DNA of 64,000 nt, from assembly GCA_023458555.1 (NCBI GenBank), contig JAEWYS010000001.1, forward strand, positions 62,001-126,000. The letters run 5' to 3'. The position numbers were made by a program, and so were the translations under genes. The notes beneath the pieces were generated by a model. It saw only the letters and a list, made by a program, of their open reading frames with translations, ran no database searches and was not told where the DNA came from. The stretch comes from Bacteroidota bacterium (GTDB lineage Bacteria; Bacteroidota; Bacteroidia; Cytophagales; Cytophagaceae). Below, in pieces: positions 1 through 9,597 of this stretch; within the stretch, counting starts at the first letter, position 1, and each line of letters starts with the position of its first letter.

Positions 1-240
1 GATCAGTGGAAATAGGATAAACGTACTAGTCTGAATAAGAAGATGCAGCTGCCAGTTGCGCAGCCCGCTTTTTATTTTATCCGGACTTAGCTTTAAACCA
101 TAAAAAAAGAATATCAGAGAGACTCCTATGCTACATATGGTATCGATAGGAACAGGGCTACCCGGGGCTGCTGCCTGAGGAAAGAAATAGGCTATAACTA
201 CTACCACTGCTATGGCCGGGACTATTTTATCAATTTTCAT
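1..240 (-). CDS. SBF-like Na+-dependent symporter (N-terminal part, runs off the window)
   Basis: The frame is open from the ATG at 240 to the window edge, giving the first 80 residues. It starts MKIDKIVPAIAVVVVIAYFF, then a loop with PVPIDTICSIGVSLIFFFYG, then LKLSPDKIKSGLRNWQLHL and a third hydrophobic stretch. The pattern of a hydrophobic first helix, a 'GVSLIFFFYGLKLSP' second helix and an 'LRNWQLHLLIQ' third segment is what I know from the bile acid:sodium symporter-like CPA family (YfeH type, PF13593). Such inner-membrane proteins have about ten helices and 320-340 residues, so roughly three quarters lies outside the window. The substrate cannot be told from the sequence. It is oriented the same way as the monooxygenase upstream, 130 bp away. 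The family call is by eye from the N-terminus only. Confidence 0.7.
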   Translation of the reverse strand, partial: MKIDKIVPAIAVVVVIAYFFPQAAAPGSPVPIDTICSIGVSLIFFFYGLKLSPDKIKSGLRNWQLHLLIQTSTFILFPLI

Positions 241-370
241 GTAAATACAGACAGGTTATCGGGATGGAAACAGAAATATACGGACTACTTGCCAAAATAT
301 ACCCATCAAGCTAAAATGATTCCTTCTCCCTCAGGGAAGCACGGAAGGTAAAAGCGCAGTAGCTGGTTGC

Positions 371-1531
371 TTAATTGAAGTCAATCTCATTGAGGAACCG
401 CACCTGAGTCTGGTACAGCCATGCCGGGCTTATCCGCATACCAACGTTTCTTGCCCGGATGAGCAGCGGGTTGTCCAGTTGTGCTATCCGGCCAATAAGC
501 CGGGATTGCTTTATAACTTTTTGTGTCCTTTTGAGACGTTTTTGTTCAAAATTTCTGAAGGCTGCCGGCACTTCCAGTGTTTTGTGCAATGCTTCGGCAA
601 GCAGCACGGCATCTTCAATGGCCTGACAGGCTCCCTGTCCCATATTGGGTGTGGTGGCATGTGCTGCATCACCAATCAGTAAAATATTGTGTGAGGCATA
701 ATTTTTTAGCGCAGCCAGGTCGTATATGTCATTCCGGATCAGATCCGATTCCCGGGTCTGGGAGATACTATCCGTGACCCGTGCATGATATCCGGAAAAA
801 TGTCTGAGCAGATCATTGATTGTATAGTGGCGATATGGGTTATATTCCGGTGTCGGGCTGTTGATACAGGCAAACCAGTAAAGGCGGTTGCCGGTAAGCG
901 GAAAAATACCGAATCTTCCTTTGCTTCCCCATGTTTCTGATGACAGAGGCGGTATTGCAGAAGCGGGGAGATTTACCACAGCCCGCCAGCAGGTATATCC
1001 GGCAAATCGTATGCCTGACTCCGGAAAGAGCAGTTTTCTGACAGGAGAATGAATCCCTTCCGCGGCAATCAGATATCGGGTCTTATGGGTGCTGCCATCT
1101 TCAAACTCAATAAGAACATCATGATAGCTTTGTCTGATATTTTTCAGTCGTTTGCCGGTATGCAGATTTTCCGGTTTTAATCTGGACACAAGGACATGGT
1201 GTAAATCGGCTCTGTGCAGGGTTATATTGTTCATACGCTGGTTATTCCGGTCTGGCAGAACCTCGTTACGGGTCAGGTAGTTGCCTTGTTCATCCAGTAT
1301 GGCAAATCGAGTCAGGGGAAAGCCAATTTCACGAATGCTATCCAGCATATTTATATGTTCGAGTGCGAACATAGCATTGAGAGCTAGGCTAATACCTGCA
1401 CCAACTGCCGAAAATTGAGGAGCTGCCTCAAAAACAGGGACTGTAATGCCTTTGCCTTCCAGTGCAATAGCTGTAGTAAGCCCGCAAATACCTCCGCCGA
1501 TGATTGCCAGTTCACTTTCTGTATGCTGCAT
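371..1531 (-). CDS. FAD-dependent monooxygenase (UbiH/TetX/salicylate hydroxylase-like)
   Basis: A 386-residue soluble flavoprotein monooxygenase of the class A (PHBH-fold) type. The N-terminus carries the FAD dinucleotide-binding GGGICG motif at residues 12-17. A variant of the second fingerprint, AAEGIHSPVRKLL, lies near 156-168, and the GDAAH...GQG...EDA ribityl-binding motif lies at 287-308. Length and motif spacing fit the complete family. Such enzymes use NAD(P)H and O2 to hydroxylate aromatic or polyketide-like substrates; the substrate here is not readable, and tetracycline-type or kynurenine-type activity should not be assumed. It is monocistronic as far as can be seen. The ATG at 1531 is followed directly by the Rossmann strand (ELAIIGGG), which supports this start. 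Confidence 0.85.
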   Translation of the reverse strand: MQHTESELAIIGGGICGLTTAIALEGKGITVPVFEAAPQFSAVGAGISLALNAMFALEHINMLDSIREIGFPLTRFAILDEQGNYLTRNEVLPDRNNQRMNNITLHRADLHHVLVSRLKPENLHTGKRLKNIRQSYHDVLIEFEDGSTHKTRYLIAAEGIHSPVRKLLFPESGIRFAGYTCWRAVVNLPASAIPPLSSETWGSKGRFGIFPLTGNRLYWFACINSPTPEYNPYRHYTINDLLRHFSGYHARVTDSISQTRESDLIRNDIYDLAALKNYASHNILLIGDAAHATTPNMGQGACQAIEDAVLLAEALHKTLEVPAAFRNFEQKRLKRTQKVIKQSRLIGRIAQLDNPLLIRARNVGMRISPAWLYQTQVRFLNEIDFN

Positions 1532-1748
1532 GGTTCGTCGCTGGGTCCGTTATGATATGTCGGAAATCAGATGGTAATATACCTGTTATCGGTCAATTAA
1601 CGATGATTCTGATCAGATTTTTACTGTAAAGTGCTTTCCATAAGGATTTTTGGAAGAAAATAGTTCCCTGTATTTTTCTATTGTGGTTAGAAACAGTATG
1701 TTTGCCAGGTGTTTTTATTCGTGTGGTATAAAGTTAATTTTTTGTTGT

Positions 1749-3398
1749 ATGTTTTTTAAAGCTCTTATTATATCATTTCTCTGTTTCTTTTGTTCATCCC
1801 CAGGCTGTTTTGCGCAGCATCCTCAGGTTACTGGTACCGATGTGCCATTTCCCTCCAGGGCGCAGCGGATTCATAAGTATGTAGGAAAGATTGATGATAA
1901 TTACATCTTTATCAGACGGGGGAAAAAGCAGTCTGTTGTGTCTCTTGAAGTATATAACCGGAACTTCGACCTGATAAGTCAGAATGAGATACCTCAGGTG
2001 GAGGAAGAAAAAGTTTACGAAATGCTTTGGGATGTAGTGCTTGTGCGGAAGAAGCTTTATGCGGTATATACCAAAGTGCAGAAAAGCGGAGAGCAGTATG
2101 GGGTTACTCGTACAGTGGAAATTGCCGGGCTCAGTCAGGAGGCGTCGTTGACCAATAGAAAAGTGCTGGCGACCCTGCCCAATACGAGTGTGGTGGAATA
2201 TGGGAATTATCATCTTACATTTTCGGCAGATAGCTCCGTTGGCTTATTAGGCTGGCTGACCAAAGAGAAAGACGCGGAGGCGAAAGTATCCATGGTTTTG
2301 TTTGACCACAATTTTTCCGGACTACAGGAAAAAGAGGTGACATTAAGTAAGCAAACATCGCGGCTGGCAGATATTAAGCCGGATAATAATAAGGGAGTTT
2401 ATATAAGCACGCGGGCAAGAATTCTGAAAGAGGACGGAAAAGCAGCTCCCTGGTATAAATATGAATTTTATGTGTTTAAAGAAGAGGAACTGAAAGCAGT
2501 TGATTTTAAGCTTGGCACAGCTTTTCTGTCTGATATGAAATTTATTGTAACATCGGACGGAGTCAGAGGAGCAGGGCTTATGTCAGATGGAAACAGCACA
2601 TTTGTTCCCAAAAATCATCGATTTAATTCATATGAAGTGAATAACGAATACCTGACTCAGGGCATGTTGTATTTCTGGCTGGACGCAGGACAAGAAATTT
2701 CAATCATTCAAAAAAACAAATGGGATGAGAATACGATGGCTGAATTCAGCTATCGGGGAAATAAAGACGGGGCTGGGGGCGTGCCTTTCCTCAGAATACG
2801 CAATTTGTTGCAAACTCCGGCTAAAGATCTGGTAGCGATTTCAGAGCTCAGCTTTACCTATGGACGAAAATCCATGGATCCCAAAGACTCCCCAATCCTG
2901 TTGCTGGAATGTGGACCGGTATACATTGACAGGATATCACGTTCCGGCTCTGGAAGCTCCCTGTCAGCTATTGCCAAATGGCAGACTACTCCGGAATTTA
3001 TCACATCTTTTAATTCCGGTGAAGTAAGCTTAAAAACAGTTAATTATGTTGCGGTTGAAGGGGGGTATCCGGATCTGCACTTTGGAATACAAACCTTTCT
3101 GGTCGGAGAAAATGTGCATGTGATATACAATGATCATGTTAAGAATTTTGGTAATCAGGCAAATGTGGTCGATAAGGTTGTCAAGTACCCTGGAAAGGGT
3201 GAACACAATACAATGCTCGCTACAGCAGGACCTGATGGGAAGCTTCGTACTGATGTTCTTTTTTCATCCAAAGATAAAATTACGAGAACGACACCTATAC
3301 CTATGTTTATGAATAGCGTGGGTATGACCGGCCGGGAAGTGCTGCTGTACGGTCACACACCCGGAAAGGCATCCGGTTTCATTCGGATTAAATTCTAA
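1749..3398 (+). CDS. Secreted protein of unknown function
   Basis: I do not recognise the family. The frame is open from 1650 (TTG), with an ATG at 1698 and another at 1749. The last is chosen because it gives a clean Sec signal peptide (MFFKALIISFLCFFCSS ending in FAQ), for a product of 549 residues. The mature part is a run of short beta-rich segments with alternating hydrophobic residues (for example KIDDNYIFIRRGKKQSVVSL), which suggests a propeller-like or other all-beta fold. No transmembrane helix, lipobox or T9SS sorting domain (no 'YPNP' block) is visible at the C-terminus, which ends GKASGFIRIKF. It sits alone, divergent from the monooxygenase, with 195 bp before the next gene. Periplasmic or outer-membrane association is an inference from the signal peptide only. 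Confidence 0.75.
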   Translation: MFFKALIISFLCFFCSSPGCFAQHPQVTGTDVPFPSRAQRIHKYVGKIDDNYIFIRRGKKQSVVSLEVYNRNFDLISQNEIPQVEEEKVYEMLWDVVLVRKKLYAVYTKVQKSGEQYGVTRTVEIAGLSQEASLTNRKVLATLPNTSVVEYGNYHLTFSADSSVGLLGWLTKEKDAEAKVSMVLFDHNFSGLQEKEVTLSKQTSRLADIKPDNNKGVYISTRARILKEDGKAAPWYKYEFYVFKEEELKAVDFKLGTAFLSDMKFIVTSDGVRGAGLMSDGNSTFVPKNHRFNSYEVNNEYLTQGMLYFWLDAGQEISIIQKNKWDENTMAEFSYRGNKDGAGGVPFLRIRNLLQTPAKDLVAISELSFTYGRKSMDPKDSPILLLECGPVYIDRISRSGSGSSLSAIAKWQTTPEFITSFNSGEVSLKTVNYVAVEGGYPDLHFGIQTFLVGENVHVIYNDHVKNFGNQANVVDKVVKYPGKGEHNTMLATAGPDGKLRTDVLFSSKDKITRTTPIPMFMNSVGMTGREVLLYGHTPGKASGFIRIKF

Positions 3399-3593
3399 CC
3401 AGATTGTTTACTATTTCGGAGACATTCGATCAGGAATGTTGTTCCGGCTACGTATAGGGAAATTGGCCGTTTGTAATGCCTATGTTGTATGATACTGAAT
3501 TTCCGGTATTATAAATTACGACAAAGAAATAGTTTCATAACTTCCAGGTAATATATGCGGGAGATATTTGCATCGAACAAAACCATAGTGTCG

Positions 3594-6500
3594 ATGAAAA
3601 AAAATTATCTCTTGACTGCCTTTATCTGGATGCTGACTGGCGGCCTGCTTTCCGCGCAGGAGCTGGTACATTACTGGAATTTTAATACGTCCGGAAACGC
3701 GGAAGAACTTCTGAGCACGACTTATAGCTCGGTACAGGGGGCTTCGCTGGTACATGGGGTTGGTGGAACTTCTTCAGTAGAAAGTACCGGCAATACCGGC
3801 CAGGATTTCGGAACGCTTAATGCCCGTATGGGAGAAGAAGCGGAAACACATCTTCGGTTCAATAATCCGGTAGACGCATCGCTAACCTTTCACCTGCCAC
3901 TTACAGGATACAAAAATCCCGTAATTACCTACGTAACCAGACGCTCTACTCAATCCGCAAGAGCGCAGCTTATTTATTATAGTCTTGACGGTGTTATCTA
4001 CACCCGGTTTGACAGTCTGGTTATCACGGAGCAGCCAACACTGCAGACACTTGATTTTTCAGGTATTGCAGAGACAGAAAACAATCCTGATTTCAGTATT
4101 CGTATCGAATTTGTACAGGTAGCGGGCAACGGCGGAGGTAACAATCGCTTTGATAATTTTGCCCTAGATGCGGTATCGCTTTCCGGTGATGTCAATCCGC
4201 CGGTTGCCACCTTTGCACCGGGAGCCAATGCGCTGAATATTCCTGTAGACGCGACTCTGAAAGTGTCTTTTAATGAAGCAATCCGTTTATCCGGTGCTGT
4301 AGAAGCCACGAATGAGACTATCGCTGCGGCTTTTGAATTACGAAAAGACAATGCTGCCGGAGAAGAAGTGGCTTTTGATGCAACGATCACCGGACAGGAA
4401 GTATTGATTCAACCGGCAAGTGATCTTGCATACGGACAGGTGTATTACCTGGGAGTTAAAGCAGGGATGATCGAAGATGTGTCCGGAAACAAGCTGGAAG
4501 AAGCGACAGGCATATATTTTACTACAATCGCTGTACAGACAGCATTTCAGCCGGGAGACCTGCTTATTGTTGCCTATCGGATGAATAATTCTGACAGAGA
4601 AGATGAGTTTGCTTTTATAAGCCTCACAGATATTCTGCCAGGTACTATGATTACCTTTACCGATGCCAAATACACCAATGCAGGTACGCAATGCCCCGGT
4701 GGACTGGTCTGGACCGCTCCGCAGGAAGGAGTGAAAGCTGGAGAGGTTGTGGTGTTGGTTAATGATGGTCCTTCTGTATCGGTCGGGACACTTTCCGGCT
4801 CCGCGTTTGGACTGAGCTCAGGCGGAGATCAGATCATGGTATATACAGGCTCTGCTGACAATCCGGCATACATTACGGCTTTGAGTGCCAATGCCTGGGT
4901 GGAAGACAAGCCTTCCTGTTCAGGTGGCAGTACGTCCCGTTTGCCTGAAGCGCTTGAGGAAGGTCTGAGTGCCATTAGCCTGAGCGCTGCTCCCGGTAAT
5001 ACCAGCGGGTTGTCTGTCAACGCGTACTATGCCGGTCCTCAAAACAGTGCGAATACAGAAGAATTACGTACGGCGATTCTGAATCCTGCCAACTGGATTG
5101 CACAGGCTGCCGGTTCAGAAGCTCAGCAGTGGCCGGTGTATGCATTCCTGAAAGATGCACCCGTTGTTCTGAAAGCAGAAATTGTGGATGCGTTTACGAT
5201 CAGAGTGGTATTTGACAGAGCACTGGATAACGCTTCCGCCACGGATATTACCAACTTTACCAATATTGAAGGGCTTGAGTCAGTGAGCCGTAAAGGTAAT
5301 GGGGTTGCGGATACACTTTTGCTTCAGTATGCCGCGGCTTTTGCTTCCGGGACAAATTATACGCTTAGTATTGAGGGTGTTAAAGATGCTTCCGGCAATG
5401 CGATGGAAGAAGCATATGTCTATAGCTTTACCTACAATACTGCTATCGCGTTTGAAAAAGCTTTTTATGTAGTGAATGAAGGAGAAGCCTCTGTTACAGT
5501 ACTTTTGAAAATAGCCAATCCTTCTGTCGTGTCTTTTGACCTGGTGCTTAAAGAAAACTGGGGAACTGCTTCTGCGAATGATTTCAGCTTCCGGAACCGA
5601 ACTATTGAGCTGGACGGACGCAGCGGGACGATAATCGAAGTGCAGGTTCCTGTCTCTGATGATGCAGAGCCGGAAAATGATGAGTACTTTGTTCTGGCGA
5701 TGGAAAACACATCCGGACTGACAGTGACAGGAGCTGACTTTGTTACAGTATATATTCGTGACAATGATCGCAAAGCTCCCCAAGCGACGGAAGAGCTGAG
5801 CATGAATCTGGTGACCAGCTTTGACCCTTCCGCGACCGGAAGCACAACAGAAGCTATTGCTTATGATGCGCAAACGAAACGTATCTTTGCGACCAGCGCG
5901 ATCCAGAATCGTTTTGATATTATAGACTTTTCGGTACCGGCAAGTCCCGTTACCATCAAATCTGTAGATATGAGCTCTTATGGAGGAGGCATTACAGGTA
6001 TTGCGGTTAAGAACGGAATGGTTGCCGTAGGCGCTCCGGCACACGTGGAAACAGACAATGGCTCGGTTGTATTCTTTGATACGGAAGGAACCTATGTAAC
6101 CCATGTAACGGTCGGTGCTCTGCCTGATATGGTATGCTTTACTCCGGATGGTGCCAAAGTGCTTGTTGCCAACGAGGGTCAGCCTAACAGCAACTATACA
6201 ATAGATCCGGAAGGTTCCGTAAGCGTGATTGATGTTTCCGGCGGACTTGGCTCTATTGAGCAGAACAAGGTGACGCAATTGTCTTTTGAAGCATTCAATG
6301 CGGAAGAAGAGGCTCTTATGAATCAGGGAGTTCGTAAAACCAAAGCAAGCTCAACCCTGGCACAGGATCTTGAGCCTGAATACATAACAGTAGCTGCTGA
6401 TTCGAAAAAAGCCTGGGTGACATTACAGGAAAATAATGCCATCGCAGAGATAGATCTGGAGAGACTGGAAGTAATATCTGTATGGCCTCTTGGTACCAAA

Positions 6501-7517
6501 GACTATAGCCTGTATGGCAATGCGGCCGATATGAGCAACAATTCCGGAGAAATTCTGCTTGCCAACTGGCCTGTAAAAGGTTTTTACCTTCCTGATGCCA
6601 TTGCTTCCTATTCGATAGCCGGTACTACTTATTTGGTGACTGCTAATGAAGGTGATGAAAAAGAATATGGTGGATTGAATGAGCGCACTACAGTAGCTAA
6701 GGTGCCTCTTGATCCGGAGCGTTTTCCCAATGTGGCAATGCTGCAGCAGTCTCATGCGATCGGCAATTTCCGTATTACCAATCTGCATGGCGATACAGAC
6801 GGCGATGGTGACTATGACGAACTGTATGCGGTAGGTACCCGCTCATTCTCTATTTTTAATACCGAAACAGGGGATCTGGTATATGACAGTGGTGATGAGT
6901 TTGACTACATCTTGGCACAGCATCCGGAATTTAGTCTGATATTCAATGCAAACCATGAAGATAATAAGCTGAAAGGAAGAAGTCATACCAAAGGGTGTGA
7001 ACCGGAAGGAATAGCCGTTGCTGAGATCAATGGCCAGGCTTATGCATTTGTAGGACTGGAGCGTATGGGGGGAGTTATGGCATATAATGTTACTGATCCA
7101 GCCAGACCATATTTTGTAGATTATAAAAACAACCGCAGTGTCACGGCTTATGCAGGGGATCATGGTCCGGAGTATGTGGTTTATGTCAGCCCCGATGACA
7201 GTCCGGATGGTCGTCACTATCTGCTGGTATCCAATGAGATCAGCGGAACCATTACGGTGTTTGAGCTGAAGGGTGATGTAGTGACCTCGGTGGCTGCCGG
7301 TACTGATGTGAAAGCTTCTTCATTCGTTGTTTATCCCAACCCGGCCAAGGGTATCCTGTATCTCAGTGAAGCAAGCTCCGTTGAGATCGAAAACCTGAGT
7401 GGACAGCAGGTATTTAAAGCGGCTAATGTACATACAGTGGAGCTTGGCAACTTTGCCAAGGGTATGTATATCCTAAAGACTGCGACGGGAGAAACCCGAA
7501 AGTTTATCGTAGAGTAG
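3594..7517 (+). CDS. Choice-of-anchor I family T9SS cargo with Ig-like and Calx-beta modules
   Basis: This is a 1307-residue secreted multidomain protein. The start at 3594 gives a standard signal peptide (MKKNYLLTAFIWMLTGGLLS-AQ); the frame opens earlier at 3555 but without a better leader. Reading by eye, the domains are a jelly-roll-like N-terminal module (about 20-195), a bacterial Ig-like/SbsA-type module (200-320, PPVATFAPGANALNIPVDAT), a lamin-tail-like module with DRLL/AYRMNN features (330-520), a second Ig-like module (525-615), a Calx-beta domain (622-735) and the choice-of-anchor I domain (about 738-1230), with an LHGDTDGDGDYDELYAVGTR block and a GCEPEGIAVAEI block. The last 65 residues form a type A T9SS sorting domain starting VVYPNPAKG and ending TRKFIVE. 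It is therefore expected to be exported through T9SS and surface-bound or released. Its molecular activity is unknown. A strong terminator follows 18 bp after the stop. Confidence 0.88.
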   Translation: MKKNYLLTAFIWMLTGGLLSAQELVHYWNFNTSGNAEELLSTTYSSVQGASLVHGVGGTSSVESTGNTGQDFGTLNARMGEEAETHLRFNNPVDASLTFHLPLTGYKNPVITYVTRRSTQSARAQLIYYSLDGVIYTRFDSLVITEQPTLQTLDFSGIAETENNPDFSIRIEFVQVAGNGGGNNRFDNFALDAVSLSGDVNPPVATFAPGANALNIPVDATLKVSFNEAIRLSGAVEATNETIAAAFELRKDNAAGEEVAFDATITGQEVLIQPASDLAYGQVYYLGVKAGMIEDVSGNKLEEATGIYFTTIAVQTAFQPGDLLIVAYRMNNSDREDEFAFISLTDILPGTMITFTDAKYTNAGTQCPGGLVWTAPQEGVKAGEVVVLVNDGPSVSVGTLSGSAFGLSSGGDQIMVYTGSADNPAYITALSANAWVEDKPSCSGGSTSRLPEALEEGLSAISLSAAPGNTSGLSVNAYYAGPQNSANTEELRTAILNPANWIAQAAGSEAQQWPVYAFLKDAPVVLKAEIVDAFTIRVVFDRALDNASATDITNFTNIEGLESVSRKGNGVADTLLLQYAAAFASGTNYTLSIEGVKDASGNAMEEAYVYSFTYNTAIAFEKAFYVVNEGEASVTVLLKIANPSVVSFDLVLKENWGTASANDFSFRNRTIELDGRSGTIIEVQVPVSDDAEPENDEYFVLAMENTSGLTVTGADFVTVYIRDNDRKAPQATEELSMNLVTSFDPSATGSTTEAIAYDAQTKRIFATSAIQNRFDIIDFSVPASPVTIKSVDMSSYGGGITGIAVKNGMVAVGAPAHVETDNGSVVFFDTEGTYVTHVTVGALPDMVCFTPDGAKVLVANEGQPNSNYTIDPEGSVSVIDVSGGLGSIEQNKVTQLSFEAFNAEEEALMNQGVRKTKASSTLAQDLEPEYITVAADSKKAWVTLQENNAIAEIDLERLEVISVWPLGTKDYSLYGNAADMSNNSGEILLANWPVKGFYLPDAIASYSIAGTTYLVTANEGDEKEYGGLNERTTVAKVPLDPERFPNVAMLQQSHAIGNFRITNLHGDTDGDGDYDELYAVGTRSFSIFNTETGDLVYDSGDEFDYILAQHPEFSLIFNANHEDNKLKGRSHTKGCEPEGIAVAEINGQAYAFVGLERMGGVMAYNVTDPARPYFVDYKNNRSVTAYAGDHGPEYVVYVSPDDSPDGRHYLLVSNEISGTITVFELKGDVVTSVAAGTDVKASSFVVYPNPAKGILYLSEASSVEIENLSGQQVFKAANVHTVELGNFAKGMYILKTATGETRKFIVE

Positions 7518-7534
7518 TTATGTTTTGAGTGTTA

Positions 7535-7570
7535 TAATGAGGGAGTTTCCGAAAAGGGACTCCCTCATTA
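7535..7570 (+). terminator. Rho-independent terminator of the choice-of-anchor I gene
   Basis: A perfect 12-bp stem (7535-7546 TAATGAGGGAGT pairing with 7559-7570 ACTCCCTCATTA) with a 12-nt loop starts 18 bp after the stop at 7517. The downstream sequence is TTTACTATCTTTTC, a weak T-tract. It lies inside the upstream extension of the next reading frame, which argues that the next gene starts well after it. Confidence 0.8.
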
Positions 7571-7651
7571 TTTACTATCTTTTCGGAATGGTACGATCAT
7601 GGGGGTGGTGGAAATTTGTGCGATCAGATAACAAAAATATAACATTGAAAA

Positions 7652-7675
7652 AAGCTTCCCCAACCAGGAAGCTCT
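7652..7675. terminator. Second hairpin with A/T flanks, terminator- or attenuator-like
   Basis: AGCTTCC (7653-7659) pairs with GGAAGCT (7667-7673) around a 7-nt loop. It is flanked by GAAAAA on the left and CTTTTC on the right, so it could terminate in either direction. It sits 60 bp upstream of the VOC gene start, in its leader. There is no gene between this and the first hairpin, so it may be an attenuator of the VOC gene or a leftover from a lost gene. Confidence 0.5.
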
Positions 7676-7734
7676 TTTCAGTTCCGGGCTTTTTTAGTAA
7701 CTTAAAGGTTGTCTCATCAAATAGCAGACTTTTC

Positions 7735-8124
7735 ATGCTCCAGCTTCAGCACGTTCATCATATCGCGGTTATTTGCAGTGATTATCAGCGTTCAAAATAC
7801 TTCTATACCCAATTGCTTGGTCTGGAAATTATCAGAGAAGTATATCGTAGTCAGCGGCGTTCATTCAAGCTGGATCTGGCGCTGAACGGACAATATATTC
7901 TGGAATTGTTTTCTTTTCCTGATCCGCCGGGTCGTCCTTCCGGACCGGAGGCCTGCGGGCTGCGTCATCTCGCTTTCGCAGTAGCGGATCTGGACAACGC
8001 GGTAGCTGCTCTAAATAGTCGCGGAGTAGAAACAGAGCCGGTGCGGACAGATGAATATACCGGACGGCGCTTTACTTTTTTCGCAGACCCGGACGGCCTT
8101 CCTTTGGAACTGTATGAGCTATAG
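7735..8124 (+). CDS. VOC family / glyoxalase-like dioxygenase-superfamily protein
   Basis: A 129-residue protein of the vicinal oxygen chelate superfamily, most like the small YaeR/GloA2-type members. Two beta-alpha-beta-beta-beta modules are visible: LQHVHHIAVICSDYQRSKYF at the N-terminus and LRHLAFAVADLDNAVAALNS in the second half. The usual metal-ligand positions are present: a His of the VHHI block, a His of LRHL and a Glu of PLELYEL at the end. The frame stays open to 7525, but the start is placed at the ATG at 7735 because the domain begins right there and the upstream part contains two hairpins. These cytosolic metalloenzymes isomerise or cleave small carbonyl compounds; the substrate is not known. 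Conserved length and complete motifs suggest an intact enzyme. Confidence 0.85.
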   Translation: MLQLQHVHHIAVICSDYQRSKYFYTQLLGLEIIREVYRSQRRSFKLDLALNGQYILELFSFPDPPGRPSGPEACGLRHLAFAVADLDNAVAALNSRGVETEPVRTDEYTGRRFTFFADPDGLPLELYEL

Positions 8125-8231
8125 ACAGACGAAAATCCGGAGGTAAAATGGATTGAGAAATATACTCTGTCATGATCGACATGAATTGATAAACAGGGAA
8201 AAAAACAGAAAGTGATTTAAACCATTCTGTA

Positions 8232-9479
8232 TTACTCTGACCCGATCATCAGTCGCAGGTACCGGTTCCGGCCGGCAATGATAAAACGGCAGATATAAAT
8301 CCCCGTTGTCAGATGGCTGACGGATATTCTGGTGCCGTTGTCAGAGGCAGACTGACTGAGAAACAATTTGCCGCTCACATCATAAATCATTACTGTATCC
8401 CATACGAAACTGGCTTCGATATAATCGGAAGAGGGGTTGGGGTAGATAAGATGCTTTTCAGAAAGGGAATCGCTGATAACAGGGGGAGAAGGCGGCTGAT
8501 CATTCGCACACTGACTGGCAAGGAGGCTTTCGCTTTGAAAGCGGATCTCTGAAAGCAGACTAAAGAGACCATTGCCGGGACACTCAGTATAGCCGCTGCG
8601 GCATCCCTCTCTGTGTCCGGCAACATGGGCCAGCTGGCGATCCGGCTCACCGGAAGGTCCGACAGGGTGCAGACTGCTACCTTTTATGCTAATATTGTCT
8701 TTTGAGCTCTTCCAGGCTATTAATCGTTCCAGAGACCGGAGCGCTGCCGGAGTAGGCTTTTCGCTTACGTAGTTACCCAGCAGGCAAATACCCATGGTAT
8801 TGTTGTTTTTTCCGCACATATGCGCCCCCACCGTATAGTCAGGATCAAACAGTCCTTTGCTGTCCCGTCCCTGAAATATGGTACCGTCTCTTCCGATCAG
8901 ATAGTTATAGCCTATATCGCTCCAGCCATTGATCTGGGTATGCTGCACGTATATGGAGCGAACCGTCTGATAAGCATCCGGATCCTGATTGCCGGTAGCA
9001 GCATGGTGGACGATAATATGCGTGGTTTGTGTTTTTGAGGGGGTATACGAAGGTGCAGACAGTCCGGCTCTCCATACAGAGGGAGGCACGATTTCCGGAA
9101 GACAGTCTTCTGTAGCTGCTGTGTGCCGGGTGATCCGCAGATGTGCCGGTAATGTTGCTATGGAGAAAAAGTAGAATACCACATTGCCGCGGTATGAACC
9201 GGAATAAAAGGAAAGTTTTTTGCTGCCGGGAGAGAATACCGCAGGGGCAGAGGCATCGGCATGAGGATCCTGATATAGTAAAAAAGCAGCATTGTGATCT
9301 GTTTTTAGCAGCTGATCGGACAGTGTATCGCTGAGCAGCTGTACGGAAACACCGGAACAGGTGTCGATTGAAAAATCATACCAGGTTTCCGGAGTGACTG
9401 TAATCAATGTATCTCTGACAGACCGGGCCTGAAGGGCAGCTATGCTGAACAGATAAAGAAAGACAGCAAGAATTCGCAT
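8232..9479 (-). CDS. N-acetylmuramoyl-L-alanine amidase (PGRP/Amidase_2) with T9SS sorting domain
   Basis: A 415-residue secreted zinc amidase that should cut the bond between N-acetylmuramic acid and L-Ala of peptidoglycan. After a signal peptide (MRILAVFLYLFSIAALQA) comes a beta-rich N-terminal module, then the PGRP-type catalytic domain at about 148-310. Visible features are THIIVHHAATG (zinc His at 158/159), GYNYLIGRDGTIFQGR, VGAHMCGKNNNTMGICLLGN, AGHREGC (zinc His 289) and TECPG (zinc Cys 300). So the His-His-Cys zinc site is complete and activity is expected. The C-terminus from about 342 is a type A T9SS sorting domain (LIYPNPSSDYIEA ... LRLMIGSE), so the enzyme is a T9SS cargo acting at or outside the cell surface, possibly on its own wall or that of competitors. 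It is divergent from the lipoprotein at 9660. Confidence 0.9.
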   Translation of the reverse strand: MRILAVFLYLFSIAALQARSVRDTLITVTPETWYDFSIDTCSGVSVQLLSDTLSDQLLKTDHNAAFLLYQDPHADASAPAVFSPGSKKLSFYSGSYRGNVVFYFFSIATLPAHLRITRHTAATEDCLPEIVPPSVWRAGLSAPSYTPSKTQTTHIIVHHAATGNQDPDAYQTVRSIYVQHTQINGWSDIGYNYLIGRDGTIFQGRDSKGLFDPDYTVGAHMCGKNNNTMGICLLGNYVSEKPTPAALRSLERLIAWKSSKDNISIKGSSLHPVGPSGEPDRQLAHVAGHREGCRSGYTECPGNGLFSLLSEIRFQSESLLASQCANDQPPSPPVISDSLSEKHLIYPNPSSDYIEASFVWDTVMIYDVSGKLFLSQSASDNGTRISVSHLTTGIYICRFIIAGRNRYLRLMIGSE

Positions 9480-9597
9480 GATAATCTCTTAAATATAAAA
9501 AGAACCGCTGAGGATTACAATGCCGGGGGAGTATGGCTTTTAACCCGGTTCTTCGAATTGTGGCATATAAATCACAGATATAATGTATTTTTACAGA

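Noticed and set aside
5280..6278. 332-codon minus-strand frame opposite the choice-of-anchor I gene
   Set aside because: Composition (Cys/His/Tyr/Arg-rich) and overlap with a clear gene show it is an antisense shadow.
7525..7734. N-terminal extension of the VOC protein
   Set aside because: It would run through a strong terminator and a second hairpin and shows no similarity to the VOC fold.
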